DNA of 64,000 nucleotides, from the NCBI RefSeq assembly GCF_003522965.1, contig NZ_CP031513.1, positions 744,001-808,000 on the forward strand, written 5' to 3'. A model generated the notes under the pieces. That model saw only the letters and a list, made by a program, of their open reading frames with translations, was not told the DNA's origin and did not search any database. Shown piece after piece: positions 8,731 through 17,179 of this stretch (its first letter is position 1; each line of letters begins with the position of its first letter). The stretch comes from Bombilactobacillus bombi. GTDB taxonomy: Bacteria > Bacillota > Bacilli > Lactobacillales > Lactobacillaceae. Position numbers and translations under genes: made by a program.

Positions 8731-9522
8731 TTATTGACTAATATCTTTGCCAAACCAATAGTAGCTTAATTTTTGTAACTGACCAGTTTTTTTCAGTTGT
8801 TGTAATGCTTGATTAATTTGCTTTTGCAACCGATAATCATCTTTACGCAAGCCAACGGCAAAACTTTCACTGTGATACGGCGTAACTAAAATTTTGAATC
8901 GATCTTGGGAGCGATCATGTTTCAAATAATATTCTGCAAATACGCGATCGATTAGAAATCCTTGAATACGACCAGCTTTTAAATCCATCATCCCATTTTG
9001 AATATTATCGTATTGTATGGGGGTTTGATTACGAATAAATTGTTTTAAAATATGGGGTTGTTGCATTAAATCATCATATCCTGTTGAACTAGATTGAACC
9101 CCCACATTCTTATCACGTAATTGACTTAATTGTGTGATTTTATCTGTTTGTTTGACTACAACTACTTGTTGATTACGTAAATAAGGTTGTGAAAAATATA
9201 CTTTTGCTGCTCTTTCTGGTGTTTTAGTATAGCCATTCCAAATCAAATCAATAGTCCGATTGCGTAATTCAGTTTCTTTCATTGACCAGTCAATTGTCTG
9301 AAAAACCATTTTACGATGAATTTTTTTACCCACAGCTTTAGCTAAATCAATATCAAAACCGGTTAATCTACCGCTGTCAGATTGAAATCCCATTGGCACA
9401 AAAGAATCATCCACACCAACAATCAAGGTAGCTTGATCTGTACCAACACGTTGCTTTTGGCCACAAGCACATAAACTAATTAAAAGACAAATACTTTCTA
9501 AGAAAACTATTATTTTTTTCAT
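8731..9522 (-). CDS. Amino-acid ABC transporter substrate-binding lipoprotein
   Basis: Family 3 solute-binding protein (polar amino acids). A signal peptide with lipobox SLCAC places the lipidated Cys at residue 20. The mature part carries the family signature GFQSDSGRLTGFDIDLAKAV and later QSSSTGYDDL and AGRIQGFLID. 263 residues. Its ATG overlaps the TGA of the ATPase gene (ATGA). It is the last gene of a permease-ATPase-binding protein operon under a T-box whose candidate specifier is a His codon, so histidine is the likely substrate; glutamine or another polar amino acid cannot be excluded from sequence. Confidence 0.88.
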   Translation of the reverse strand: MKKIIVFLESICLLISLCACGQKQRVGTDQATLIVGVDDSFVPMGFQSDSGRLTGFDIDLAKAVGKKIHRKMVFQTIDWSMKETELRNRTIDLIWNGYTKTPERAAKVYFSQPYLRNQQVVVVKQTDKITQLSQLRDKNVGVQSSSTGYDDLMQQPHILKQFIRNQTPIQYDNIQNGMMDLKAGRIQGFLIDRVFAEYYLKHDRSQDRFKILVTPYHSESFAVGLRKDDYRLQKQINQALQQLKKTGQLQKLSYYWFGKDISQ

Positions 9523-10166
9523 GTTGGTCGCTCCAATTTAAATATTTTATCTGATATTTTTTGAGCAAATTCCAAATCATGGGTCACAACTAACTGTGTC
9601 ATTTTTAATGTTCGAAATTGTTCTAATAGGTCAGCAACTTGCCACTTACTATCTGCATCTAATGCACTAGTTGGTTCATCATAGCAAAGAATTTTAGGTT
9701 GCAATATCAAAGCCCGAGCGATAGCAACACGTTGTTTTTGTCCACCAGATAATTGATAAGGATATAAATCTTTTTTATCAACTAGCCCTAAAGATGTTAG
9801 CAATTTATCCGCTGCTTCAGTAGCTTTTGTCCGTGAATTCTTTTGAACTTGTACCGGAGCCAAAATAATATTCTCCAAAACCGACAAATTTGGAAATAAG
9901 CGATAATCTTGAAAAACAACGCCAATATTATTTTGTTGATGATTTTGTGGATTGAAGCTTTTTCCGTTTAATAAAAATTTCCCACTGTCAATTTTTTCTA
10001 ATCCCAAAATAGTTCGTAGTAAAGTTGTCTTGCCGATTCCGCTGGGACCAACTATGGATAATATTGTATTTGGTTGAATTTCCAGATTAATATCTTGAAA
10101 AATTATTTGACCGTTGAATGATTTGGTGACATTATCTAATTCTAGAATTGGTTGCAGTTTATTCAT
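9519..10166 (-). CDS. Polar amino-acid ABC transporter ATP-binding protein
   Basis: GlnQ/HisP-type ATPase of about 215 residues. Walker A is GPSGIGKTTLLRT, the Q-loop is VFQDYRLFP, the signature is LSGGQKQRVAIARAL, Walker B is ILCYDEPTSALD and the switch histidine is in VVTHDLEFA. The start at 10166 (MNKLQPIL) is preferred over an in-frame ATG 21 bases upstream because GGAGG lies before it. The gene overlaps the permease stop by 8 bases, as expected for coupled subunits. Confidence 0.93.
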   Translation of the reverse strand: MNKLQPILELDNVTKSFNGQIIFQDINLEIQPNTILSIVGPSGIGKTTLLRTILGLEKIDSGKFLLNGKSFNPQNHQQNNIGVVFQDYRLFPNLSVLENIILAPVQVQKNSRTKATEAADKLLTSLGLVDKKDLYPYQLSGGQKQRVAIARALILQPKILCYDEPTSALDADSKWQVADLLEQFRTLKMTQLVVTHDLEFAQKISDKIFKLERPT

Positions 10167-10800
10167 AATAAGAAAACCTCCGTTCAATTTTTGATTGAAT
10201 GTAAGTTAAAACGGCCGTCATAATTAGATAGATAATTCCGACCATTAGTAACGGTAAAAGCGTTACATCTCTAGCAGTAGCAACGTTACCTGCCCGTAAT
10301 AGATCTCCAATACCTAATACATAGACTAAAGATGAATCTTTTACCAGATTAATTACCTCGTTGCCAATTGAGGGCAAAACAATTTTTAAAACTTGAGGCC
10401 AAACAATAAAACGAAATGATTGTAATTTATTCAGCCCTAAAACAACCGCTGCTTCTCGTTGAGATTGGCTAACAGCTTGTAACCCTCCGCGAAAAATTTC
10501 AGCAAAATAAGCTGCATAATTAAGAGTAAAAGCCACAATTGCTGCTGTAAAACGTTCAAAAACAACACCAATAGTTGGCAAACCATAGAAAATAAAAATT
10601 AACTGTAATAATAATGGTGTCCCGCGCATTAACCACACATATCCGCTCAAAAGCCAGCGTAAAAGTTTAAAATGACTTCTTAATCCCCAACTTAAAATGA
10701 TTCCTAAAGGAATTGACAACACTAATGTAATTACAAATAGTAGTAATGTTATTTTGGCTCCTCCAATTAATGATGGAAAAATCCTTCCTAGATATGTCAT
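10159..10800 (-). CDS. Polar amino-acid ABC transporter permease
   Basis: HisM/GlnP-type inner membrane permease, 213 residues with about five membrane helices. It contains the EAA-loop region that contacts the ATPase (QREAAVVLGLNKLQSFRF) and the family stretch LMRGTPLLLQLIFIFYGLP. The start at 10800 (MTYLGRIF) has GGGGG 8 bases upstream; longer in-frame starts would run into the T-box terminator. First gene after the T-box leader and therefore the direct target of its control. Confidence 0.92.
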   Translation of the reverse strand: MTYLGRIFPSLIGGAKITLLLFVITLVLSIPLGIILSWGLRSHFKLLRWLLSGYVWLMRGTPLLLQLIFIFYGLPTIGVVFERFTAAIVAFTLNYAAYFAEIFRGGLQAVSQSQREAAVVLGLNKLQSFRFIVWPQVLKIVLPSIGNEVINLVKDSSLVYVLGIGDLLRAGNVATARDVTLLPLLMVGIIYLIMTAVLTYIQSKIERRFSYYE

Positions 10801-10830
10801 ATTCATTTCCCCCTTTTCCAAAATAAAAAA

Positions 10831-11060
10831 GTCCCCTTGAGTAAATTTACTCAAGAGGACGAATGAACTCGCGGTTCCACCTCAATTTTTGATTGACTCA
10901 CATCAACCAACTCAGGTAGTTAAAAACTACTGCTTAATAACGACTGCTGCCGTATGGTAATTAACCATCAACTTACAAGTGTGTTCTATGATTGCAATAG
11001 CTATTTGCACCACCCATAGCCTCTCTAAAATTGCTTTTTCATATCTATCTTGGTCATTGT
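10831..11060 (-). ncRNA. T-box leader, candidate histidine specifier
   Basis: On the minus strand the leader contains the T-box core AGGTGGAACCGCG (about 10868-10882), followed by a terminator stem of 15 bp (10831-10860, GTCC...GGAC) and a T run before the permease gene. Stem I starts near AGAGAGGCTATGGG. After its CATAG strand it reads GAACACAC, which fits the usual specifier-loop form GAA-NNN-A with CAC (His). T-boxes sense uncharged tRNA and permit read-through when the amino acid is scarce. T-box identity is clear; the His reading is inference, with ACA (Thr) the nearest alternative frame. Confidence 0.9.
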
Positions 11061-11072
11061 CATTTTTAATTT

Positions 11073-11882
11073 TTAATGGTGAAACATACGATACCAAAAA
11101 CCATTCTTTTTGTCAACAGGTTTGTCAATTTCAATTTCATTAAGCGGAATATTTTCACCTAAAATTCGGTGTGCTAAATTGTAGTAACCAACAGCAGCAG
11201 GATTATCAGATTGACTGGCAACAACGGATTCTCCGTTATTAGAAGTAGCAATAACTTCATCATCATCGACAATCACACCAATTAAAGGCACTGATAATCG
11301 ATCGACGATGCTTTGAATATCCATTGATTTACCATTTTGTAACATTTGTAAACGCACGCGGTTGATTACTAAATGTAAACCATATTGTAAATTGGCATCT
11401 TCCAAAAGGCCAACAACACGATCTGCATCACTAACAGCCGCGATTTCCGGTGTTGTTATAACTAGTGCACTATCAGCTACCGACACTGCCGCATTAAATC
11501 CTGCTTCAATTCCCGCAGGACAATCCAAAATCACAAAATCAAAACTACTTTTTAAATCATTCACAATATCTTGCATGCGATCCACTTCAAGATTACGTTG
11601 GGTTGCACTTTGGGAAGCTGCTAAAAGATATAGTTGATCATTATAGTCAGGATGTGGAACTAAAGCCTGAAAAACATCAACTCTATTTTCAATCACATCA
11701 ATCAGGTCATAAATGACACGATCACTTAAACCTAAAATAGTATCCAAGTTACGCAAACCGACATCTAAATCTACTACGCAAATTCGCTTTCCAGCTTTAA
11801 CCAAAGCCAAACTTAAATTGGCTACCGTGGTAGATTTTCCAACGCCACCTTTACCAGATGTCACCACAATTGATGTTCCCAT
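11073..11882 (-). CDS. minD: Septum site-determining ATPase MinD
   Basis: Deviant Walker-A ATPase that binds membrane and recruits MinC to block polar division. The P-loop is VTSGKGGVGKSTTVANL at residues 8-24; VVDLDVGLRNLD and VILDCPAGIEAGF are the switch motifs. The C-terminus (KKNGFWYRMFHH) is an amphipathic membrane-targeting helix. 269 residues, typical. It follows minC by 10 bases at the end of the mreBCD-minCD operon. No MinE or MinJ gene is seen nearby. Confidence 0.96.
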   Translation of the reverse strand: MGTSIVVTSGKGGVGKSTTVANLSLALVKAGKRICVVDLDVGLRNLDTILGLSDRVIYDLIDVIENRVDVFQALVPHPDYNDQLYLLAASQSATQRNLEVDRMQDIVNDLKSSFDFVILDCPAGIEAGFNAAVSVADSALVITTPEIAAVSDADRVVGLLEDANLQYGLHLVINRVRLQMLQNGKSMDIQSIVDRLSVPLIGVIVDDDEVIATSNNGESVVASQSDNPAAVGYYNLAHRILGENIPLNEIEIDKPVDKKNGFWYRMFHH

Positions 11883-11892
11883 GATTTTCTCC

Positions 11893-12558
11893 TTAACCTA
11901 AAATAATTTCACGACGAGGCTTGATTTCATGTAAATTACTAATATTATCTTGGGTTAGTACATGCAAATCATTAATATAAAACAAAGAATTATTATTAAA
12001 TGTTTGTTCTTCCATATCGGAAACTATTTGAATCAAATCACTAATTCTAATTTGACTGGCATGACTTATATCACCAGTAAGAATGGCTCCGCTATAATTA
12101 GGAAAACCTGCATGAACAATACCTTCTACATGACTACCTATATAAATATCACCCGTGGCACGTACAATTGCTCCTTTATGAACATTACCTAAAAGCAATA
12201 AATTACCTTGATAATCTACAACCTTACCTGAACGAATAATCTTTGTTTCAATATTTAAGAAATTTTTATCTAATAGTTGCTCAACTTTTTGACGGCTAAA
12301 TACATTCGATACTACGTGTTGCAATTCAAAAATAGCAAATTCCGAAATAATAGTCTTAATTTGTGTGAGTTGATCACTAGTTAAAAGTCGATTTTGAGAA
12401 TCAATCACAATTGGTATTTTCTGAGAATGTTGTGAAGTGGAATCTACTAATTGTTGTAATAAATTTTTTATCTCAATTAGTGATTCAGAGAAGTTTGCAT
12501 CAGAATTAAGTTCTAAAAAATATTTATTGCCTTTACCCTTTAATATAACACTTTTCAC
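11893..12558 (-). CDS. minC: Septum site-determining protein MinC
   Basis: Inhibitor of FtsZ assembly that partners with MinD. About 221 residues: an N-terminal domain (from VKSVILKGKGNKYFLEL) and a C-terminal right-handed beta-helix recognised by repeated glycines (VDYQGNLLLLGNVHKGA, ATGDIYIGSHVEGIVHAG). The GTG at 12558 is taken as start because GGGAGG lies 6 bases upstream; a longer ATG start inside the mreD end lacks a site. Placement after mreD matches Firmicutes order. Confidence 0.92.
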   Translation of the reverse strand: MKSVILKGKGNKYFLELNSDANFSESLIEIKNLLQQLVDSTSQHSQKIPIVIDSQNRLLTSDQLTQIKTIISEFAIFELQHVVSNVFSRQKVEQLLDKNFLNIETKIIRSGKVVDYQGNLLLLGNVHKGAIVRATGDIYIGSHVEGIVHAGFPNYSGAILTGDISHASQIRISDLIQIVSDMEEQTFNNNSLFYINDLHVLTQDNISNLHEIKPRREIILG

Positions 12559-12574
12559 TTGAAACCTCCCCAAA

Positions 12575-13114
12575 TCACTTACACAACCAACCAATTACTT
12601 TTTTTAAAATAAAATACACTATTAAAAATATTACAGAATTTACTAGTAAGGTCGGCCCTAACCAATCAGTAATAAACCTAGTTCCATCGACCATTACCAA
12701 ATTCAAAAATGAACCAATCAAGTAAAGATAAATCAGTGATACTGTTAACACAATAAAATAAGTACTCCACTCAAAAAGGATCGATTCTGGAACGTAGTCT
12801 TGAATTTTTTGCACAATAAACACCGTTAATGGAAATATTACTGTGTATAAGCCAAAAATACGAGAATAATATGAATCATATAAAATGCCCAATATCAGAC
12901 TATAAAAAAACAAATGGTTATTTTCATGAGGATCACGGAGAATCATCATTACAAGAATTATCAGCATTATTTGTACTGATACTTGAAAAGTTGACCTATT
13001 TAAAATTGGGAACACACTTTTGATTACTCCGTCCAAAAAAAATCCCAACAACAGCAAACAAAATTGCTCAATATATTTAGCTGTTTTACTTTTTAATTCA
13101 ACCATGTTCAACAT
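12575..13114 (-). CDS. mreD: Rod shape-determining protein MreD
   Basis: A small polytopic membrane protein, 176-179 residues with about five or six hydrophobic helices, that works with MreB, MreC and RodA in side-wall elongation. Sequence conservation in the family is low, so the call relies on topology and on position directly after mreC. The two genes overlap by 17 bases. The start could be 13114 or the ATG three codons further in at 13105; neither has a strong Shine-Dalgarno, consistent with coupling to mreC. Confidence 0.88.
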   Translation of the reverse strand: MLNMVELKSKTAKYIEQFCLLLLGFFLDGVIKSVFPILNRSTFQVSVQIMLIILVMMILRDPHENNHLFFYSLILGILYDSYYSRIFGLYTVIFPLTVFIVQKIQDYVPESILFEWSTYFIVLTVSLIYLYLIGSFLNLVMVDGTRFITDWLGPTLLVNSVIFLIVYFILKKVIGWLCK

Positions 13115-13958
13115 CCCGACTAATAACAGTTACAATTGTGAAGTTATTTAAATCAGTAGCTGGTTTAACAAAAACCGATGATACTAATCCATAATCATCT
13201 TTTTTCACTTTTACTACTTTGCCAACATATAAGCCCCTCGGCGTTAAACCGCCTAGACCAGAGGTAATAACTTGCTGTCCAGCTTTGATTTTTTCTGGTG
13301 AATCAACATTGGTCATCACTAATAAATTATCATCTTTGTCATAACGCCCAATAATTCCACTAGTATCCGTGCCGTCATCTTTAGTAATCTCGACTGCAAA
13401 CTTATTACTTAAAGACTTATCTGTCGAAATCAAACTGACCTTGGAATTAGTTTGATTAACCTCAACAATTCGACCAATCAGACCCGAACCAGACATTACA
13501 GGCATATCTTTTTTAATGCCCGAAAGAGCTCCTTTATTAATTAATAAATAATTTTGCCAATTATTAGGAGAGCGAGAAATAACTGAAGCAGTCATCTGAT
13601 GATAATCAGTTAAAGTTTTATTTAGTTTAACTTGTTGCTTTAAATCTTTGTTTTCTTTTTTAAGAGCACTAATTTGAGCTTTAGTTTGAGCCAAATCATC
13701 CAAGTGTGACTTTAATTGTCGATTCTCTTGATAGGTATTAAATAAACTTTGAACGTTATCACCTATGTTGCGTATTCCATTAATTGGCATCGATACAACA
13801 TTACCAATCACACCCAAACCATCATTACCTGCCTGATGAATAATAGTTGGCCGTGCTCTTTTTTGTCCAAATGTTAAAGATGCTGTAATCATTGAAACTA
13901 CAACAATTACAAGAACCATAATAATGATTAACTTTTTGTTAGAAAAAAAGTTCCGCAT
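13098..13958 (-). CDS. mreC: Rod shape-determining protein MreC
   Basis: A bitopic scaffold of the elongation machinery. One N-terminal membrane helix (about residues 9-28) is followed by a coiled coil (NRQLKSHLDDLAQTK) and the extracellular beta-rich MreC domain (VISRSPNNWQNYLLINKG, GLIGRIVEV, ITSGLGGLTPRGLYVGKV). The start at 13958 has GGAGGG 4-5 bases before it; about 286 residues. It lies between mreB and mreD in one operon. Confidence 0.95.
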   Translation of the reverse strand: MRNFFSNKKLIIIMVLVIVVVSMITASLTFGQKRARPTIIHQAGNDGLGVIGNVVSMPINGIRNIGDNVQSLFNTYQENRQLKSHLDDLAQTKAQISALKKENKDLKQQVKLNKTLTDYHQMTASVISRSPNNWQNYLLINKGALSGIKKDMPVMSGSGLIGRIVEVNQTNSKVSLISTDKSLSNKFAVEITKDDGTDTSGIIGRYDKDDNLLVMTNVDSPEKIKAGQQVITSGLGGLTPRGLYVGKVVKVKKDDYGLVSSVFVKPATDLNNFTIVTVISRDVEHG

Positions 13959-14002
13959 GAAACCCTCCATTAAAATAAAAAAGCGGGGCCTCCCCCACCT
14001 TT

Positions 14003-15007
14003 TTAGCGGTGTTGTTGTCGTATAACATCAAGATTTTTCAAAGATTCTCCAGTACCAATTGCTACACAATCAAGTGGATCCTGTGCTACAAATACTGGCA
14101 CTTTAGTAGAATCTGAAATAACTTCAGACAAATTACTGAGTAAAGCACCTCCACCAGTCAGCACAATCCCATGATCTATCACATCCGCAGAAATTTCCGG
14201 TGACGTTTCTTCTAAAGTTTCTTTAATAGCATTTACTATTTCTTCAATATCTTCATGAATAGCCTTAGCAACATCGACGGCAGCTAAATCTACTGTCTTA
14301 GGCAATCCAGTAACCAAATCGCGACCGCGAATACTCATATTTGGAAGCTCTGATGCTTTTTCAACCGAAGCCGAACCAATTTCCATCTTTAATTGTTCAG
14401 CCGTGCGTTCACCAATTAAAAGATTAAATTCCTGACGAATATAAGCAATAATGGATTCATCAAACTTATCTCCGGCCATTCTAATTGAACGACTAGAAAC
14501 AATCCCGCCAAGAGAAATGGTGGCTACATCAGTAGTTCCACCACCTATATCTGCTACCATGCTACCTGTAGGATCCATTACTGGCAAACCGGCACCAATA
14601 GCAGCAGCAAAAGGTTCTTCTATCAAATAAGCATCGCGCGCACCGGCATGCTGAGTTGCTTCAATAACGGCACGCTTTTCGACTTCCGTAACACCACTAG
14701 GTACACAAACCATTACAGAAGGCTTAGCATTGCCAACTGCTTTTTTCAAAAAATACTGCATCATTGCTGCTGTAGTATCATAATCAGCAATAACACCATC
14801 TTTCATCGGGCGAATAGCTTTTATACTGCCAGGAGTTCGACCAATCATTGCTCTTGCTTGCTCGCCAACAGCAACGACTTCTCCACTAGCAACTTTTTTA
14901 GCTACGACAGAAGGTTCCCTTAAAACAATACCTTTCCCGTCAACATAAACAATTGTATTTGCTGTACCTAAATCTATTCCAACATTTCGTGATCGCATTC
15001 CAAACAA
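14003..15007 (-). CDS. mreB: Actin homologue MreB
   Basis: Cytoskeletal ATPase that orients lateral wall synthesis. The actin-fold phosphate-1 motif [16 protein letters not shown], the phosphate-2 motif [18 protein letters not shown] and the adenosine motif [14 protein letters not shown] are all present. The start is a TTG at 15007 with GGAGAT 6 bases upstream; an ATG three codons in is the alternative. 334 residues. It heads mreBCD-minCD; a second paralogue lies at 29530-30519. Confidence 0.96.
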   Translation of the reverse strand: MFGMRSRNVGIDLGTANTIVYVDGKGIVLREPSVVAKKVASGEVVAVGEQARAMIGRTPGSIKAIRPMKDGVIADYDTTAAMMQYFLKKAVGNAKPSVMVCVPSGVTEVEKRAVIEATQHAGARDAYLIEEPFAAAIGAGLPVMDPTGSMVADIGGGTTDVATISLGGIVSSRSIRMAGDKFDESIIAYIRQEFNLLIGERTAEQLKMEIGSASVEKASELPNMSIRGRDLVTGLPKTVDLAAVDVAKAIHEDIEEIVNAIKETLEETSPEISADVIDHGIVLTGGGALLSNLSEVISDSTKVPVFVAQDPLDCVAIGTGESLKNLDVIRQQHR

Positions 15008-15052
15008 GACACTATCTCCTTAAACTAAAAGCGTACTTAAACTATCTTCTAA

Positions 15053-15061
15053 ATTATATCA
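15053..15061 (-). promoter_or_regulatory. Extended -10 promoter of mreB operon
   Basis: Minus strand TGATATAAT, a perfect -10 with the TGN extension, about 40 bases before the mreB start region. The -35 is poor. The same 13-base block recurs before the second mreB-like gene at 30552-30564. Confidence 0.65.
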
Positions 15062-15087
15062 TAGAAAAAATTAATTAAAAATAATAA

Positions 15088-15738
15088 TTACATTAATCCG
15101 CGTTCTTGTAAACTCAAATATTCTCCGTTACCAATAATTAAATGATCAATTAAATTAATACTAAAAAGTTCACAGCAAGATTGCAACCTTTGGGTAAAGG
15201 CCAAATCGGCCTTAGATGGACGTAAATTTCCACTAGGATGATTATGAGCTATCACCAGATTAGCACAAGGAACTAACAATGCCGTTTGAATAACTTCACG
15301 TGGATGCACTGTTGCAGCAGTTAAAGTTCCACGAAAAAGATTTTTTTCTATTAGCGCGCAGTGGTTTATATCAAGATAGATACCTATCAATTCTTCTTGC
15401 TGATAATTACTATATTTCTTAATCAAATGCTGTGCTAATAATGGAATTGTTATTTGTTGGTGATTGCGCAGCCGCTGTTGATGATTCAATCGCCGACATA
15501 ATTCGATAATAGCCAAAATTTGTCCCTGCTTTGCTGGGCCGATACCATTAATCTTTAATAAATTATGTGCGGTTAAAATAGATACATCACTAAAATTATT
15601 TGACAACAATGCTAACTGTTGAACAATTTGTTCCACATGATTATTTTTAGTACCCGAACCAATAATTAGAGCAAACAATTCTTCTGTAGTTAGACTAACT
15701 ATACCAAAGCGTTGAACTTGTTCTCGTATTTCCATCAT
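15088..15738 (-). CDS. radC: RadC/UPF0758 family JAB-domain protein
   Basis: 216 residues: an N-terminal helix-hairpin-helix part (LLKINGIGPAKQGQILAIIEL) and a C-terminal JAB/MPN metalloprotease-like domain with the zinc motif HNHPSGNLRPSKAD and an upstream glutamate in the HPREVIQTAL stretch. The old link of this family to RecA-dependent repair is disputed; biochemical function is unsettled. It lies between folC and mreB, a common place in lactobacilli. Confidence 0.9.
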   Translation of the reverse strand: MMEIREQVQRFGIVSLTTEELFALIIGSGTKNNHVEQIVQQLALLSNNFSDVSILTAHNLLKINGIGPAKQGQILAIIELCRRLNHQQRLRNHQQITIPLLAQHLIKKYSNYQQEELIGIYLDINHCALIEKNLFRGTLTAATVHPREVIQTALLVPCANLVIAHNHPSGNLRPSKADLAFTQRLQSCCELFSINLIDHLIIGNGEYLSLQERGLM

Positions 15739-15788
15739 ATCACCTCAATTATTCTGAGGTAAATTACCAAAAACAAACTCTATTTTAT

Positions 15789-17093
15789 TTAATTTTCCGG
15801 CTTTAGCAAGTCTAAAATAGCACTAGCAAAATGTAACGAACCACAAATAACTAACATACTTTCACTGTCTAGACTAGTTACAGCTTGTGCAAAAGCAACG
15901 GGCCAAGGTTGAATAAAATGTTCTTGAGGTTTTAAATCTTGGTAATCTGAACTTTTAGCTGCCCGTGCTTCATCTAATGTGGTAATTATAATTTCGTCAG
16001 CAAATGCTTCTAATTGTTCTAAAATATTTTGCCGTTGTTTATCAACCATAGCAGCATATAATACTACTACACGTCGTTGCTGTCTGATAGCACCTAAATT
16101 AGTGATTAACGCCCGTATTGCAGGTTCATTGTGCGCTCCGTCCAAAATAATTAATGGATCACGACTAATGATTTGGGTTCTTCCAGGCAAATTGTCAACT
16201 GCTAAGCTTTTCTGAATAATTACATTAGACACCGTTGCTTGAGGACATAAAATTAAATAAGCTTGGACTGCTAATGCCGCATCAATTACTTGTGTTGGTG
16301 CAAAAGAAGCTATTTGTAAATCTTTAAAGCTCAAAGTTTGATTATTCCAAGTAAAACTCGTCCGGCTGACATCATGCAGCTGAATTTGCTCAATTTTAAA
16401 GTGCTTGCCTAATTGATAGACAGGTGCTTGTTGTTGCTTAGCGCGCGTATCAATAATGGATTGCACTTTCGAAGGAATTTCACCCAGAATAACTGGTTTT
16501 TGAAATTTGATTATTCCGGCTTTTTCTTGAGCAATATCTGACAAAGTTGGACCAATCAATTGTGCATGATCCATTCCAATATTAGTAATAATAGCTAATT
16601 CTGGTGTGATGACATTAGTTTTATCATGCTCACCACCAATTCCAACTTCCACAATTCCAAAATCGACCTTTTCATGGGCAAAATACTCAAACATCATCAC
16701 AGTCAAAAATTCAAATTCCACCAAATAAAAATCAGGATTTTCTTTTTGAATTTGAGTTACCAAGTTCATAATTTTTTGAGTTAACAATAATAATTTAGCA
16801 TCATCAATGGGTTTTCCATTTATTTGAATCCGCTCATTAAATGTTTTAACGTAAGGAGATGCAAAGGTTCCGACTTTAAAACCACTATTAACTAATAAAT
16901 TAGTTAAATAATAACAAACTGAACCTTTCCCATTAGTTCCTGTAACATGGACCGTCTTAATTTTTTGTTGCGGATTTTTTAGTGCTGTTAAAGCCCGTTG
17001 AACATATTGCAAACTCTTATCAGGGTGTAATCGCGGCAAACTATGAATATAAGCAATAGCTTGCGCGGTAGTATTTATTTCACTGCTTTTCAT
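15789..17093 (-). CDS. folC: Folylpolyglutamate/dihydrofolate synthase FolC
   Basis: Mur-ligase-fold enzyme that adds glutamate to folates (and, in bifunctional forms, to dihydropteroate). The P-loop is VHVTGTNGKGSVCYYL at about residues 52-67, the folate loop YVKTFNERIQING follows, and GIGGEHDKTNVI and ILDGAHNEPAIRAL are the other family motifs. The start at 17093 is favoured by AAGG 8 bases upstream; about 434 residues. It follows valS, separated by a terminator. Confidence 0.94.
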   Translation of the reverse strand: MKSSEINTTAQAIAYIHSLPRLHPDKSLQYVQRALTALKNPQQKIKTVHVTGTNGKGSVCYYLTNLLVNSGFKVGTFASPYVKTFNERIQINGKPIDDAKLLLLTQKIMNLVTQIQKENPDFYLVEFEFLTVMMFEYFAHEKVDFGIVEVGIGGEHDKTNVITPELAIITNIGMDHAQLIGPTLSDIAQEKAGIIKFQKPVILGEIPSKVQSIIDTRAKQQQAPVYQLGKHFKIEQIQLHDVSRTSFTWNNQTLSFKDLQIASFAPTQVIDAALAVQAYLILCPQATVSNVIIQKSLAVDNLPGRTQIISRDPLIILDGAHNEPAIRALITNLGAIRQQRRVVVLYAAMVDKQRQNILEQLEAFADEIIITTLDEARAAKSSDYQDLKPQEHFIQPWPVAFAQAVTSLDSESMLVICGSLHFASAILDLLKPEN

Positions 17094-17121
17094 TGAACTA
17101 ACCTTCTTCAAGTAAGATAGT

Positions 17122-17158
17122 AAAAAGGCTGAAATTAGTTATTATTCCAGCCCTTTTT
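17122..17158 (-). terminator. Terminator after valS
   Basis: Minus-strand hairpin GGGCTG...CAGCC ending in TTTTT, with one bulged G, between valS and folC. It should reduce read-through into folC. Confidence 0.65.
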
Positions 17159-17179
17159 AATTATTAACAATAAAAATAA

